64,000 nt of DNA from Cymodocea nodosa (lineage: Eukaryota > Streptophyta > Magnoliopsida > Alismatales > Cymodoceaceae): contig CM072346.1 in assembly GCA_036874045.1 (NCBI GenBank), forward strand, positions 14,298,001 to 14,362,000, in the 5' to 3' direction. The number at the start of each line of letters is the position of its first letter. Positions within the stretch are counted from its first letter, which is position 1. Position numbers and translations under genes: made by a program. The notes beneath the pieces were generated by a model, which was not told the origin of the DNA, did no database searches, and saw only the letters and a program-made list of their open reading frames with translations. This document shows positions 1-12,442 of this stretch, piece by piece.

Positions 1-2180
1 GCATTTGGAATGAACACCACCTGGAAGGATTGCTGTTTCTGTTGTAGCTAAAACCTTCTGAATGTTTAATATTCTAAAAGGCGTGCTACTCTCGACATGA
101 GGTCGAGTATTGCCAGATTTAATCATAGTACGTTAAGTCAAATTTTTATGGATGGATTAGGCCCTGGTTATCTCTGCTCTGGATTGTTTTAAAACTTGAT
201 GTTTATGGTAGTTGTTCTGCATTTAATCGTTCCGTTTAACTTGTTTTTTTTTCCTGGTTAGTTATTGAAGTTGCTGCTGAAGTTGTGGTCCATCATAATT
301 TGATCTGATCGTGCTTCTTGGCATGCATATACATTTGTTGGCACTTAGATCACATTCTAATACGAAAATCAGTGCTCAAGTTTCTATTTGATTCCATATG
401 TTGGCTGCTAGGATTTTAAACATAAACCCAAGATAAACATGCATAAGCACCCCTCAAGCATATTTATCTGTTTAATGTCTGCTGTAATTTCACATCATTC
501 ACAGCTCCGAATCATGCATGTTTATGATGCAGGAAATCTACTTCTAAACTCAAGGTTATAACTTTATAGATTACGATGGGATGGGATGATGTTTAATGTG
601 AACTTTTATAAACTTATTATGCTCGAGGAGGTTATGTGTCAAAAGATATTATCATCCTTGTTTAGGTATAACTGATTTTTACAGATGATTGATCAAATTC
701 ACTATACATCTCCTATTGTACATGGTGGTGATGTGTTGGCGTGATTTATTTCTTACGATATATAAACAGGGACAGGCACTAAAGTTTTCAACCATGCTGC
801 TTACATATAACCTGTAATCCACGATTTGCATTTTGAATTTATAGTTTAAAGCAGGTGTGTGAAAAATGAAGGCGATCCTTTCTGTTTATTATATTTTCTT
901 GCAGGCATCAACCATCAAGGCAAAAGAAAAATTCAATGACATGTTCACATGGTTACCACATGATATTATATTTTGTTTGTACTTTAGCTATTCTGTTATG
1001 TAATGATTGTTTGATTCCTCTTGTTTTAGTTTGTGCGAGTGGTGAATCTTCACCATACTTACATACAATGACATTTATGCAACATATAAAAAAATCGATT
1101 AATTGTGTTAGTTTAATTATGACATGTCTTTTTATACATACATATATATATATATATATATGTGTGTGCTTCTCATGTGTGCGTATGCAGATTTGAATTA
1201 TAGTGAAATGAACTCACCAAATCCTGAAAAAGAAAAGAAAAGAGAAACTGTGAGATGGACTTGACTTTATGTGTTTAGGTTATGGTGATGCTTATTTTGT
1301 TGTGATGACTGTGGATGTAAGAGTATGAACTTAGTATGATGATAGTTGTTGAGAAAGAGAAAGAGAAAGATTCTATCCACGTTCATCCATATCTATGCTT
1401 TATGTTGAAGGAAACTTGTTATAATCACGTGAGCTATAAAATTCTAGGTAATGTTGGTAATCTGGAGTGATCAATTTCTTCTTCTTCTTCTTCTTCTTAT
1501 TATTATTATATATATGTTAACTCTCTCTTGTGAGTGGAAGCCATTTTGCAGATTAAAGTTAGTAGATCTAATGACATCCTTACATCCCAAGGCAACCAAG
1601 GAAACAAATACAAGGCTTTCCAAATTGTATGTATGAATCAATGATGAGGTTCTAAGTGATTTGGCAGAGGAGGCTATTTTCAAGCTAGAAAATTGGCAAT
1701 CAGGAGCTCCCCCAAATTGAGGCTTATTCTCGGAATTAAGGAAAAAGATAATGATACTTAAAACACCCTAGTCTTCTATTTTGTTATCATCATCTTTTTG
1801 TTTATTTTGAGCATGCAGTGCATGTGAACCTTGCTTTATTTTGACTGCATGTCTTATGAACTGCGGTGATACTGATCTTGATCAAATAAGGGTAAATGTG
1901 GTACCATGAGCTTAGTATATAGTGGTGGCTATGTGAAAATCATTTTATCAACCCTGGAGAGATGTTTAGCATTGCATAGTATTATAATGTAAACAGGAAT
2001 GGTATTCAATTCTCTTGTTATACTGCTTTTCTTATAATTGCAGCACAGGCTTATCATCTTCAGACTAACATGCAAGGCAGGTAAAGGAAGGGAGGAAGGA
2101 GGATATCTGTTCTTGTTTATTTCATTTGCAGGTCTGAAGACTTTGAAATAATAATAATAATAATAATAAATAAATAAAAA
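1..2180 (+). other. AT-rich region with a few doubtful exon-like pieces
   Basis: No gene can be built here with confidence. Three pieces look exon-like on the plus strand. One is an open stretch after a pyrimidine-rich TTGCAG ending at about 905, reading ASTIKAKEKFNDM. The second is a 40-odd base piece at about 2043-2086 lying between CAG and GTAAAG. The third starts after TTTGCAG near 2132 and runs into an AAT microsatellite. They could be the 3' part of a gene that begins left of the window, but the pieces do not join into a family I recognise. Also present are a TA repeat (about 1143-1160), a TTC run followed by TTA (about 1476-1510) and an AAT/AAAT repeat (about 2149-2175). Confidence 0.2.
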
Positions 2181-4740
2181 TATAAACAGTGTTGTTTCTT
2201 TTGTTTGTTGTTGCTTGATTTTTGTTTGTTACACACATGCTTATTTCTTTCATAGCTTTTATACATTTTTGTGAGTGCCAAACATATGTTGAGAAATTAT
2301 ATTCACAATATGCACTAGTTACCATTTATTTTAATATATGCTTAAATGTGGATTGAATGATGTATGATCCTCACACACATATATATATGTAATTTTCATG
2401 CTAGTTATCTAGTGTGTACACAGATTGTGTTTTGATTGTAATGGCCTCACCAGTAGGAAAAAGAATGGCTTTCTTTATTAAGCTGACTTGTGCATGGCAT
2501 GATGTGTAGTTCTATTTCTAGTTGGCTTTATGTTTAGTTCTATTCTAGTTATCTGCCATGCTAGAGTAAGAATTTTATGTTTGTGTGATAATTTTTATAA
2601 AATTTATTCTCCTTTTTTGTTAAGCAGTTTAAGCATGAGAATAGAATAGGAACAAACGTTCTTCTCTTCCTCTATACCTGCATCTTACTCAATCTAAAAC
2701 ACAAATTTACAATGTTCACACAATAATGTGCATGAGAGGAAAATCAAATCACCTATCTCTATTCACATATTAAAACCAAAGTGCCATAACTATTGAGCAT
2801 AAAATTTATAAAATTAAAAACCTATGGGGAAAAGACAAGAATGCCCTTGCATCATATTCAATCCAACAATAACCTTATAATTATATTTAAACTTATAAGT
2901 CCCATAAATGAGAATATGCATGTAAATAAAATAGCACATTTCTTGGAACTAATTTTTTATGCATAATTTTCTAACTATATAAAATATTGACGAGTTTAAT
3001 TCTTTTAAGCATTTTTCCCTTGTAATTGATGAAACATGTAATTCTTATATAAATCATATAAGATACATTTGAAAATGTGGATCTACTCTAGTCCCATCTT
3101 TTTGTGATCTGCTAAAGATATACATATCACCTCTTTCTTGGTTTCTTTGTGCTACTTGAAATTAAATTAATGATCATAACAGCAATCATTGATGGGTAGT
3201 TCAATTTTGAAATAACATCTCATACCATTCCACTTACATAATTCCCAGCAAGTCTAACTAGATTTGGTTGGCCCATACAATATTTTGATGTCATCTTTAC
3301 TTGATTATCAACATTCCTTTTACTCTTCTCCTACATTTTCAAATTGCATTTAAATTAAATTACTTGAAATTCCATAGAAGACCAATACTGTTTTAATTTT
3401 AACCATTGACCAGGTACAACATGAACATCTTTTAAAGGGATATCACTTCCAGATATTGTTGGTGTAGATGATTCTTCCACATCTTCCAATCTTTTTCGAT
3501 TGTTTTCAATACCTAATTTCGATAGCAAGTGTTGGTGGTATATCACATTTCTCCTGAAACCTTGAAAACAATAAAACACAAATAACAATGTCAATGAAAA
3601 AACCACTAATAAAAATTTGTTGATATTTATACCATCATCTTTATTTGTGTTAGGCATATACTTTCAATTGAATTTATCAATTGGCAAAATCTCTCCACTT
3701 TGGGCTATAGCTCCACAATATTGTGATAATATTTTGCTTTCATCTCTTATTGGTTGGTAATATTTATTTAATTGTATGATAAGTTCTTCTCATATTATCA
3801 ATATTGTTGCTTATTAAAGAATATTCATTTGTAATGTGTGGGACTTCTCAAGAATTAATTAGTAGTTTTACGCCTTATACATTTGTATTATTGATGATGA
3901 AGAAAAGTACCAAATATTATTATACAATTCAAACCTATAATAAGAATGACATAACATAATACATTAGAAAGTTTATACTCATATCTAAAAGTATTTTAAT
4001 ATTTTAGACAGTTTATGCTCATATTTAAGAGCATATTTAATAAATGATGTTCAAAGTATCAAAGGCACACAAAGTATAAATAGAAATGCTTCAGCAAAGA
4101 AGTATGAGGTTTTGATTAGGTCTACTTAGATCTAGTCCTATGATAAGTTCAATTCTAGGCTAATCAACAACTGATCCAGGTTATTAATCATAGTTCACTT
4201 GAGTATTAACTAGGAACATGATGAACTGATAAAAAAGGTCTCAATTAAGTTACATCATCTTTGGTAATGTAGATTGTTACCAAAGTAACTATGTATAAAT
4301 GATGGAAGTTGATCATTCTAATCCAAAGTATGCAATGTATAAAAGACATAAATGTAAGCTTGCTTTATAACTCAGCAGCATCTTGTTAACATCAAATAAC
4401 ACTCATTTTGTTGGCAACAAAGTCCATCTTATAAGTCATTTTGTTAATCATAATTTGACAATAAGAATTGGACATAATTTGAATTTATGAAATATAATTG
4501 GACATAATCATAATTTGTTGAACTTAAGATGCTAATACAAATGGATTATCATGATGACCATGATCAAGGTTGACTAGAGTGAAGTTGAACTTGTTCCTTT
4601 TTTAACATTTGATTTCCCATAAGATAGTTGACTTACTTACACTTAAATAATAATACGCTCTTATCAGAGAAGTGTAATTTAAAGCAAGAATATCAATAAT
4701 AATATCATAGTATGTAACATCTCATTTAATTAAACGGAGG
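2181..4740. other. AT-rich intergenic DNA, no gene seen
   Basis: Long AT-rich sequence with frequent stops in all frames. A 100-codon minus-strand frame at 3355-3657 begins with a hydrophobic stretch, but it matches no family I know and has the base composition of its surroundings, so I do not call it a gene. Confidence 0.5.
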
Positions 4741-4749
4741 ACCACGATG

Positions 4750-5460
4750 CAAATTTAGAAAAATTTCATGAAAAACGTTAAATATTTGAACGGACGCGTA
4801 GGGCTGAAATTTTATTTCAAGACTTGCCAGGGTAATGAATGCAATATTCCCTCTCTTAATCACTTAAACCATATATATAACCAAAAAAAAACACAGGGGA
4901 CGGACCAATGGCGCTCGTCCCTTGTCTTAGCCGTCGACGGAGGAGACAACGGCGCTCACCTATGAAGACGAGGTGATTCTGAGCATGGGGGAGGCATGGG
5001 ATCTTCAGCAGTTGGCGGTGGTCCTCGACGACGGAGAATGGAGGAGAGTCCAGGTAGAACGTCCGCTGTCGGTCGCGTGGATGGAACAAGGGAGGTGAGT
5101 GGAGATGATGGGCGGGTGGCTCTTTTGCACGGGAACTACAGTGGGAATCATTGGAATGGATTGCAAGACAGTAGAGATCGACATCCGGAGCTTTTGGATG
5201 CGAGTTGCGACGAGTGTGACTTTGCAGGCATCAGCAGCAAAGGTGGGCGGCGATGATCAATGCTGGAGGAGACGACGACGACGACGTACGACGATTCTTC
5301 CTGGGAGCATTTGGAATCGTCAACTCTTTCCTTCTTCTTCTCGACCAGCAATGGACCTCGCAACGACATGGTTGGTCAACTGCCCTACGACGGCACAACC
5401 GAGCTGGTAGGTTGATTGGATGGTCGAGATTCGTCGGGTCGTGTGATTAATCTGGGCTGT
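4750..5460. repeat. GC-rich block, probably transposon-derived
   Basis: A sharply more GC-rich block inside AT-rich DNA, with overlapping short open frames on both strands (for example 4996-5256 and 5099-5410 on plus, 4856-5089 on minus) and a GAC run near 5271-5287. None of the frames has a recognisable domain. It directly precedes a field of degenerate short repeats and a copia fragment, so an old LTR or leader of a retroelement is the likeliest source. This is inference from position and composition. Confidence 0.3.
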
Positions 5461-5469
5461 CCGATAGAT

Positions 5470-5845
5470 TAAAAGGGGGTGTGATCTTGACCGTTGATTT
5501 AAGAACACATTTTGATCGTCTAATTTAAAGTAGATCAAATATCAATCGTTAGATTAAGATGATCAAAATTAAGTGGATGCAATCCAACCCATACGATCGG
5601 GTCTAGGTGGCTCAATCTTAGCTGTTAATCTTAAATCTAATCTGAACCGTTGGATGAAAAATCGATTAATTATCCATCATTGGATGTGATCTGCATGACG
5701 CCATCTAAGCCATCGAATCAACAAATGGGAGATACAATTTAGGCCATCCGATTAAGACAAGATGGCATAATCTAGTTCGTCAGATCAAGTCCACATGGAT
5801 AGATCTAGATTGTCGGATCAATTCAATATAAAGGATAAAATGATG
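5470..5845. repeat. Degenerate short interspersed repeats (CCGTTGGAT-like)
   Basis: At least seven variants of one short motif recur at irregular spacing of about 25-70 bases: ACCGTTGATTTAAG, ATCGTTAGATTAAG, ACCGTTGGATGAA, CATCATTGGATGTG, CCATCCGATTAAG, TCGTCAGATCAAG and TTGTCGGATCAA, usually next to a GATC or AATCTA piece. Such arrays are common in plant repetitive DNA, often in or near LTRs. No reading frame runs through them. Confidence 0.55.
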
Positions 5846-6040
5846 ATGTGAGGCGCCTAGGTGGTGGTGATGTGGCGACACATGATTGGTGAAAATTAAT
5901 TGATAAATCAAAAATAAACCCCTGATGACAAGATGTCATGTGACGATGACATGGTATCTAGGTGGCAATGACGTGGCACCTACTTTGGTGATGACACAAT
6001 ATCCAATCAGGGATGACATGACATCTAGTTAGTGATGATG
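5846..6040. repeat. Degenerate GATGACATGGCATCTAGGTGG-like repeats
   Basis: A second repeat type follows the first. About five variants of a unit built from GATGTGGCGACA, GATGACATGG, ATCTAGGTGG and GACGTGGCACC occur within 200 bases, just upstream of the copia pol remnant. It is probably part of the same repeat-derived block. Confidence 0.4.
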
Positions 6041-7889
6041 GGCACTGATGGGCTAGCACGCATAATTGTTATTTCTTTCATATTTAAAGATAATGGGCTA
6101 TGCAGACCCAAACAAAAGGATGATGATGGGACAATTCAATACAAAGTAATACACAGTACTGATGTATTGGACAATTTTGCATTAGACAGCTCAGACAGAC
6201 CTAAGGATTTTGAAAACTCTACTACTGAAGACAGTGGACCTCCTGGTAGTGGACAAATACCACTCAGGAGGTCAAACAGGTTGCAATCGTCACCCTGTTC
6301 ATTTACAAGATTTTATATGTAATAATATTGCATGTAAAACTAGATATCCAATTGCTGAATATATACATTCTAATCACACTGTTTTTCTTGCCAATTCAAA
6401 TGAGCATCCTGAGGCAAAAGATCATCCAGATTGGTGCAAGGCTATGGAGCTTGAATTAAAGGCACTAGAAGACAATGGCACTTGGGAAGTCACTAATCTA
6501 CCTGTTGGAAAGAGACCCATAGGATGTAAATGGGATTTTAAAGTAAAGCACAAAGATGATGGGACCATTGAAAGATACAAAGTGCAACTTGTAGCAAAAG
6601 GATACACACAGAAGGTCAAATTTGACTATTCAGAGACATTTGTGTTGTTAGCAAAAATGGTGACTGTTAGAACTCTACTGTTTGTTGCAGCAATTAAAGG
6701 TTGGCACCTACACCAGCTTGATGTTAATAACACATACTTAGATGGAGAATTAGAAGAAGTCTTTATCAAAATGCCACCGAGAGTTCAATCCATATGCCTA
6801 CTAAAGAAGTCAATTTATGGATTGAAATAGTCCGGTAGAAATTGGCACTTCAAGCTTGCCAAAGCACTTGTTGATAGAGGATTTCAACAGTCAAAGGTAG
6901 ACCACAGCTTATTCACACGAAGGTCCAATCCTAACAAATTTATTGCAACATTGGTTTATATGGATGATATCATCGTAGCAGGAGAAGATGAATAGGAAAT
7001 TCATGCGTTGATACATAGTTTGAATGAACAATTCAGGTTGAAAGATCTTGGTGATTTAAAATATTTCCCGGGATTGGAAGTATACCGGTCTGAGGAAGGT
7101 ATTTTCTTATCTCAACAAAAGAACATGATTGATCTACTACATGATGTTGGCATGTTAGGGTGTAGCATAAAACCTACACCAATGGAGGAAAATCACAGAT
7201 GCGACGAACAAAGTCCTGCAATGAAAGATGTCACGTCTTACAGGAAATTAGCAGGTAGACTTATATTTTTAACAATCACACGACTAGATCTGGCATTCAG
7301 CGTACAATACTTCAGTCAGTTTATGCAAGCTCCAAATGAAAATCACTAGTCTGGACTTAGATGGATAATTCACTATCTGAAAGGCACCTTAAATAAGGGA
7401 ATAATGCTTAAGACACAATGTTCTCATCATTCGAGTACATTTTGTGACTTAGATTGGGCAAGATGCCCATACACCAGGAGGTCAGTTACATATGTTATTG
7501 CATTTTCCTAGGTGATTCACTTATCACTTGGCGGTCAAAGAAATAAAGGACAATATCCTAGTCTTCAGTAGAAGCAGAATATAGGGCAATAGCAATGACA
7601 GTCATTGATTTGGGAATCAAGCAGAATATCCCATCGAACATACATTGCGATAATACCATTACAATTCAGATTGCACACAACCCAATGTTCCACGAAAGGA
7701 CTAAACCTATCGAGCTAGATTGCTATATTGTTCAAGAGAGATATTTGGCGAAAGAAATCGACCTACTTTATACCAGATCTACACATCAGATTGTTGATGT
7801 ATTGACTAAGCCTTTAGGGCGATCGAGGTTCGAACATCTTGTAAATAAACTAGGACTCATTAGAAATTGATCCCTAGTTTAAGGGGGAG
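6030..7889 (+). mobile_element. Ty1/copia retrotransposon fragment, broken pol (RT and RNase H)
   Basis: Remnant of a copia polyprotein, starting in the linker before reverse transcriptase. Visible pieces in order: a QIPLRRSNR linker near 6255; VHLQDF after a frameshift near 6300; WCKAME and GCKWDFK, then VAKGYTQ; HQLDVNNTYLDGEL; KKSIYGLK; the YMDDI catalytic box near 6960; LKDLGDLKYF near 7030; YRKLAGRLIFLTITRLDL; GDSLITWRSK and SSVEAEYRA of RNase H near 7510-7590; and the C-terminal VDVLTKPLGR near 7795. Stops interrupt it at 6829, 6994, 7347 and within 7500-7600, with at least two frameshifts. Gag, protease and integrase are absent. It ends at a polypurine tract, AAGGGGGAG, at 7881-7889. 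Not functional. Confidence 0.9.
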
Positions 7890-8260
7890 TGTCGGAGTCT
7901 GTACAGGCGTCGAATATCGGATCATGATCCGTCTATGTTGTACATAGGCTATAAATATTGCTCAAACTTTTTTTTAATAGACACCAAAAGGGATTATTTA
8001 CCTTCTGGCTTCTTGTCTCCGGTCGAGGGTGATTGTTCCTTCGCTGTTAGATTGATGCAGCTGTGCGTAGATTTGCAGATCCTTTGCTCACTCACAATAA
8101 CATCAAGGAAAGACAAAGTTTACTTGCAATGTGACTTAAAAGGTTTTCTTTGACGATCAATATCGAGGAAAGACAAAGTTTACTAAGTTTTTGATTGAAG
8201 ATAATTTCATCATTTCTTGTTGTCTTTCACGTTACGATAAAATTTTCATAATATGCAGTC
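7890..8260 (+). repeat. 3' LTR of the copia fragment (right end uncertain)
   Basis: Begins TGTCGGAGTC right after the polypurine tract and contains a TATAAATA box near 7950, as copia LTRs do. The right end is not certain: an ACA end at about 8102 and one near 8260 are both possible. Two copies of a GGAAAGACAAAGTTTACT motif lie 60 bases apart (about 8106 and 8166). No matching 5' LTR was found upstream, so the element is 5'-truncated. Confidence 0.6.
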
Positions 8261-9839
8261 AACAATCACCAACGATGGATCATGTTAAATAGAACGTAGA
8301 AGACCAATTGTCAAAACTTTAATAGAATAAATATTGAAATAAGAAGGGTATTTAAGGTAAGGCCTGACTTATCGATCAAGGATACCAATAAAACCCTAAA
8401 TTGTAAGAAAGGATCAATACTTATCTAATAATTTTGTGGTGTACCTGTAGTCATCTAATATTTAAGTGAGAGTGGAGTTGCTGTGAAAACTGGTAACATT
8501 TTTTATTATAGGTGTTTAAAATGGTATGCCGAATTTGATTTGGATAAACTATTTTTGTGATCCATAAAAAAGTAAATATCATGCAACCAATGGTGCAATT
8601 CATAGTGTAGTGAGCATCCCAACCTCCAACCGTCCAAGTGCATCATTATCTCTTTTTGATATATATTGTATTCTCCCCGTATCAATGTTCTCCTCCATCA
8701 CATTTTCCTTTACCAATGTTCTCTATTACATCCTCCTTTATAATGTTCTCCTCTACTGCATGCATGCAGGGAGCTAAGCAGATAGCACGAGCATATGCGG
8801 GAACCACAAGCACATCCTACTTGCATATATCATGTTATTTGATATGTTTTGTAATTTGGATTCAGATCTTTCGATGAGCTAGATCTGCTCGCGTGTATAC
8901 ACAGTTTGATGTATATATTGCGAACCTCGCAATCGTCTGATGAGTAAGATCAAATTAGGGACTTCTCTTCACATTGTTGCCTCATTGCCATCTTCTACAG
9001 CAATTGTGCTTCCACCTTGTTTTCATTGTGAAGGCTTCATACAAAGGGCGTAAGAACGACATTGCCAGCACTTCTGTCACCTCCGAGATTTAATCACAAC
9101 CATGCATTCATCACTAATATCTATGATAAAAAATACTTTGGGTTTCTACATTTACCCTTTTTTCTTAATAAAATATACAAGATTACTTGTACCCTAAACC
9201 TCAAAGAAAACCACGACCTTCTAGTCAATTTTCCACTTGTGGAAATTAAAATGCATGCCTTTTGCAATAGTTTATTCTGTTCTAATCTTTTTTCACGTGG
9301 TAAAACACTAAAAAATCAGGAAGACTTTGCTGATTGGTTTCTTGAGGGAATCTCACTCGCACAGTATTGATACCTTTATAATGGAATGCCTTTATTCTGC
9401 AATATTCTAATATAATATATATGGTACTGGTGTAGTCTGTGATTTTAATTTGCATAGTTGACCTACAAATCATGTATGAGAAAAATCTGGTTTATTTTAA
9501 TTTCATCAAAGTGATCCACCTGTTGGCCCATAGTGGTTTCCTTGATGGGAGTCATGCGTCACTGGAACATTATGTCCATGACGCCATACATAATGTTCCC
9601 AATTATGAAATCATGGGAAACATCTCATCACAATTAATTAATGCAGATGAGATATTTCAAACTAAACAGCACAGTCTTTCTCATATATTTCTTTCTTATA
9701 TATCCTTCTTTCTTTCCTTCTCTCTTTACCCTTTTTATCATTCATCACTTCCATGTTCGATCTCTTTTCCAGTTATGATCCATCTCTTCGATCTCTCTAC
9801 CCACTTCCTAATGTAATAATACATATATACATAGAACAT
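8261..9839. other. Intergenic DNA, no gene seen
   Basis: No supported gene. The frames at 8638-8877, 9062-9370 and 9439-9816 lack domains and have ordinary local composition. A short run of CAATGTTCTC-like repeats occurs at about 8683-8757, next to a CATGCATG palindrome near 8759. Confidence 0.45.
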
Positions 9840-10126
9840 AGGCTCTACTTAATTAATCGTAATCTAAATGTAATGCAATGTGATTGGATTACATTATCAA
9901 ATTAAATTAGAATATTTAGCAATTAAATATAAATTAATTATTAAATTATATATACAGAAACAATTTTTTACCATTTAAACTCATATCCAGTTAATCGAGT
10001 GGAAGTTTATTGCTCGTTCGGTTGATTTCTTCTAATCAAATTCCAGTGCTTATAATGATGAAAATTCAAATACAATGACGTAATTGCATAATCTAATGCA
10101 ATTACATTACAAGACATGTGAATTCT
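9840..10126. mobile_element. Degenerate MITE-like unit
   Basis: Inverted, TGCAATTACATTAC-like sequence flanks this unit (about 9866-9900 against 10072-10112). Its middle (TTTTACCATTT, then a GTTAATCGAGTGG-like piece, then TTCTAATCAAATTCC) resembles the middle of the next unit. It is probably an older copy of the same small non-autonomous element, lying directly beside it. Confidence 0.4.
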
Positions 10127-10436
10127 CATTTGGTTGACTGTAATTCTGACGTAATGTAGTTAAAGCATGACATTAAGCAATTAACCTTTGAACATATGTT
10201 TGGAATTCAAAAGCAAACTAATTATATGATTTACGTAAGGAATTAATTTTACCATTTCATCGAGTTGATGTTTAATTCGTTGGGCGATGTCTCAAAGAAC
10301 TTAATTTCTCATGATAATCAAAATTTTAAAACTTTTTTTATAATAACAAAAACTCGAATATTATGATCTAACCAAGAAATATAATTCAGTTGCATTACAT
10401 TACATTGGATACTGATTACAATCAACCAAACAACAC
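10127..10436. mobile_element. MITE-like element, about 310 bp
   Basis: The ends are imperfect inverted repeats. The left end reads CATTTGGTTGACTGTAAT and continues with ACGTAATGTAGTT. The reverse complement of the right end reads TGTTTGGTTGATTGTAAT and continues with CAATGTAATGTAATGCAA. The middle carries GTTGGGCGATGTCTCAAAG followed by AACTTAATTTCTCATG, which is shared with the element at 63498-63770. There is no coding capacity. Superfamily cannot be assigned from what I see. Confidence 0.55.
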
Positions 10437-11063
10437 CTTGCTAATCTCTATTGAAAGTCCTGCAAAACCGTAGGTAGCATTTAAATATCCTCTTAACATC
10501 CTTTTCTCAATTATAAAAAACCCTTTACCGAATGCAACTAGCTCTAGTTCATTTTCAAAAGCTATTTCCATTTACCGACTCAACCATTGGCCAAAATAAG
10601 AATCAAACCTAAGTTGCCTAGAAGAGACGACGTCAACCCACAACATGTAGACTACCAATGATAGCGGGAGAGTTGTCACAAAAGAGACACTTTTGAAAGG
10701 AACGGGAGGTTGATGAGAAATGCAATTTTAGAGACAAATAGTCAAGTAGAATATCAAGAAACTTAGCAAGTCCGAAGTTCCTCATTTGAAGTTCTAACTC
10801 AATTATGAAAGATTCTAGAAGCGAAGGTAACCATGAATGATGTGCTTAAGAGCATAGATGTTATCTTCTCTCTCTTTTTATTGTTTAAGGAAAAAATCAT
10901 TAAAAGAATAATTAGTCAATCATTCAACTTTATTATTTAATTATTTGTAAACATTTTTTATTCAACGGTATTATTTAATTACTTATTAAACTTAACGACT
11001 TTAACTCCTCTTTAAATGCTGACCTCGTCGGCCCACTCTCTACCCATCCCCGTCTGCTGCCTT

Positions 11064-11097
11064 CCTCCTCCTCCTCCTCCTCCTCCTCCTCCTCCTG
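11064..11097 (+). repeat. CCT trinucleotide microsatellite in the MIF leader
   Basis: About eleven consecutive CCT/CTC units lie 30-60 bases upstream of the MIF start codon. Pyrimidine-rich microsatellites are common in plant 5' leaders. This one is probably transcribed, and its length is likely to vary between individuals. Confidence 0.85.
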
Positions 11098-11124
11098 CAC
11101 ACCCGTCGACCTCTCACAGTCACG

Positions 11125-11403
11125 ATGAAGCCCAAGCGAGAATCCAAGAAGGAGTCCGGCCACAGCGCGTCTGGGGCCCCCAAGGAGAAGGGGGTGGTGA
11201 AGTACGGTGAGTGCATGAAGAACCACGCCGCCAGCATCGGGCGGCACGCGGTGGACGGATGCCGTGAGTTCATGGCCGGAGGGGGAGTGGGGACGGCGGA
11301 TCCTCTCCTTTGCGCCGCCTGCGGCTGCCACCGGAGCTTCCACAGGAGGGTGGTGGAGGGGGAGGAGGACCTTGACGAGTGCTCGTCTAACTCTAGTAGT
11401 TAA
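11125..11403 (+). CDS. MIF: MINI ZINC FINGER (MIF) protein
   Basis: An intact, intronless 92-codon frame. Residues 1-22 are basic and Ser/Gly/Lys-rich. Residues about 24-76 form the ZF-HD dimerisation zinc finger: [12 protein letters not shown], then [12 protein letters not shown], a glycine-rich loop, and [15 protein letters not shown], with the conserved Cys and His residues present. The tail is acidic and then serine-rich. There is no homeodomain, which separates MIFs from full ZHD factors; length and layout match the family (roughly 80-105 residues). Family members bind ZHD homeodomain proteins and block their DNA binding or nuclear entry, and they affect growth and responses to several hormones. 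The ATG follows a CCT-rich leader. No close neighbour; repeats lie on both sides. Confidence 0.93.
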   Translation: MKPKRESKKESGHSASGAPKEKGVVKYGECMKNHAASIGRHAVDGCREFMAGGGVGTADPLLCAACGCHRSFHRRVVEGEEDLDECSSNSSS

Positions 11404-12442
11404 AAGAAAAGAAAAGAGTGTGTTATAATATTACATAAGTGTTGGGTTTTCTTTGCAAAAAATTAGTACTGGGTTTTGTATGGTATGATCTTCATCTTCA
11501 CGATGTGATGGTATTGTATACTTTTACATAAATAATGCTTTATTGGAATTTAAATCCAATATTTAGACCTTATAAGATAAGAAAATATGAATTAATGTAC
11601 CATCCACTTTTAGCTTGATGTCGTATGATTTTGTTCCTGTCAAAATCCATGCTGTCAATAACATTTTGTTGGTTATGATTTTTCTAAAATCATGGCTGCA
11701 CAAAAATCTAAGGTGCCTAAACCAACAATAGCTGAGACACAAGATCGTGTACGAAGATGATTAGAAAGTTTCTCATCATTGTCAATCATGCAGTAAAAAT
11801 GACATTTGGAATTTAATATATCTCAAAATTCATGTATTCCATAATTTAAACTAAACATGCACAGCTCCTCACAATCTTCAGTGCAGTTCACTGCTCATCA
11901 CTAATTTTGGAGTGAAACGAAAAGTGTTCGATGAACGCTCATGCAGTAGAAAAGATGATTGATTGATATGTATTTTTTTTTTCTATCGTTAACTTCTCTA
12001 CTTGCGATATCTCTCAATCTTTTGCCTACGATATGTTTCCCAATTGAAGGCAGATCAAACGGATTACAACCTGAGACCAAAATCGAGCAATGCGGTGCTG
12101 TGCTGACAACTCTGAAGATCAACGAATGCAGGCAGAGGACGTCATTATATGATCATTGCCTTGGGTGGTGGAATGATGTCTACATAGAAATGGTTGAAGA
12201 AATACGTTTCAAAGCTTATATGTTGCAAACAAATGTTGTGTCTTATCAGCTTCTATCTTTGTTGTCCATGATTTCCAAATACCACCGCTACGGTGAGAGT
12301 TTGTGCATCAAGAAGATGGGAGGAAATGATTTCTTCTGCCTCTTATATATTTGTATGGAAGGAGATGATGGGGAATGGTTTTGCATCGCCTCTTTTGTAT
12401 ACAAATCACACGCTCCTTTATTTTCTATCCTTTCCTCGATGA
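11404..12442. other. Downstream region, no supported gene
   Basis: Contains the 3' untranslated region of MIF and then AT-rich DNA. A 171-codon plus-strand frame (11959-12474) has a hydrophobic N-terminus, but it has no recognisable domain and ends inside the LTR that starts at 12443. I do not call it a gene. Confidence 0.4.

Noticed and set aside
3355..3657. 100-codon minus-strand frame with a hydrophobic N-terminal stretch
   Set aside because: No family match, no partner exons, and composition equal to the AT-rich surroundings.
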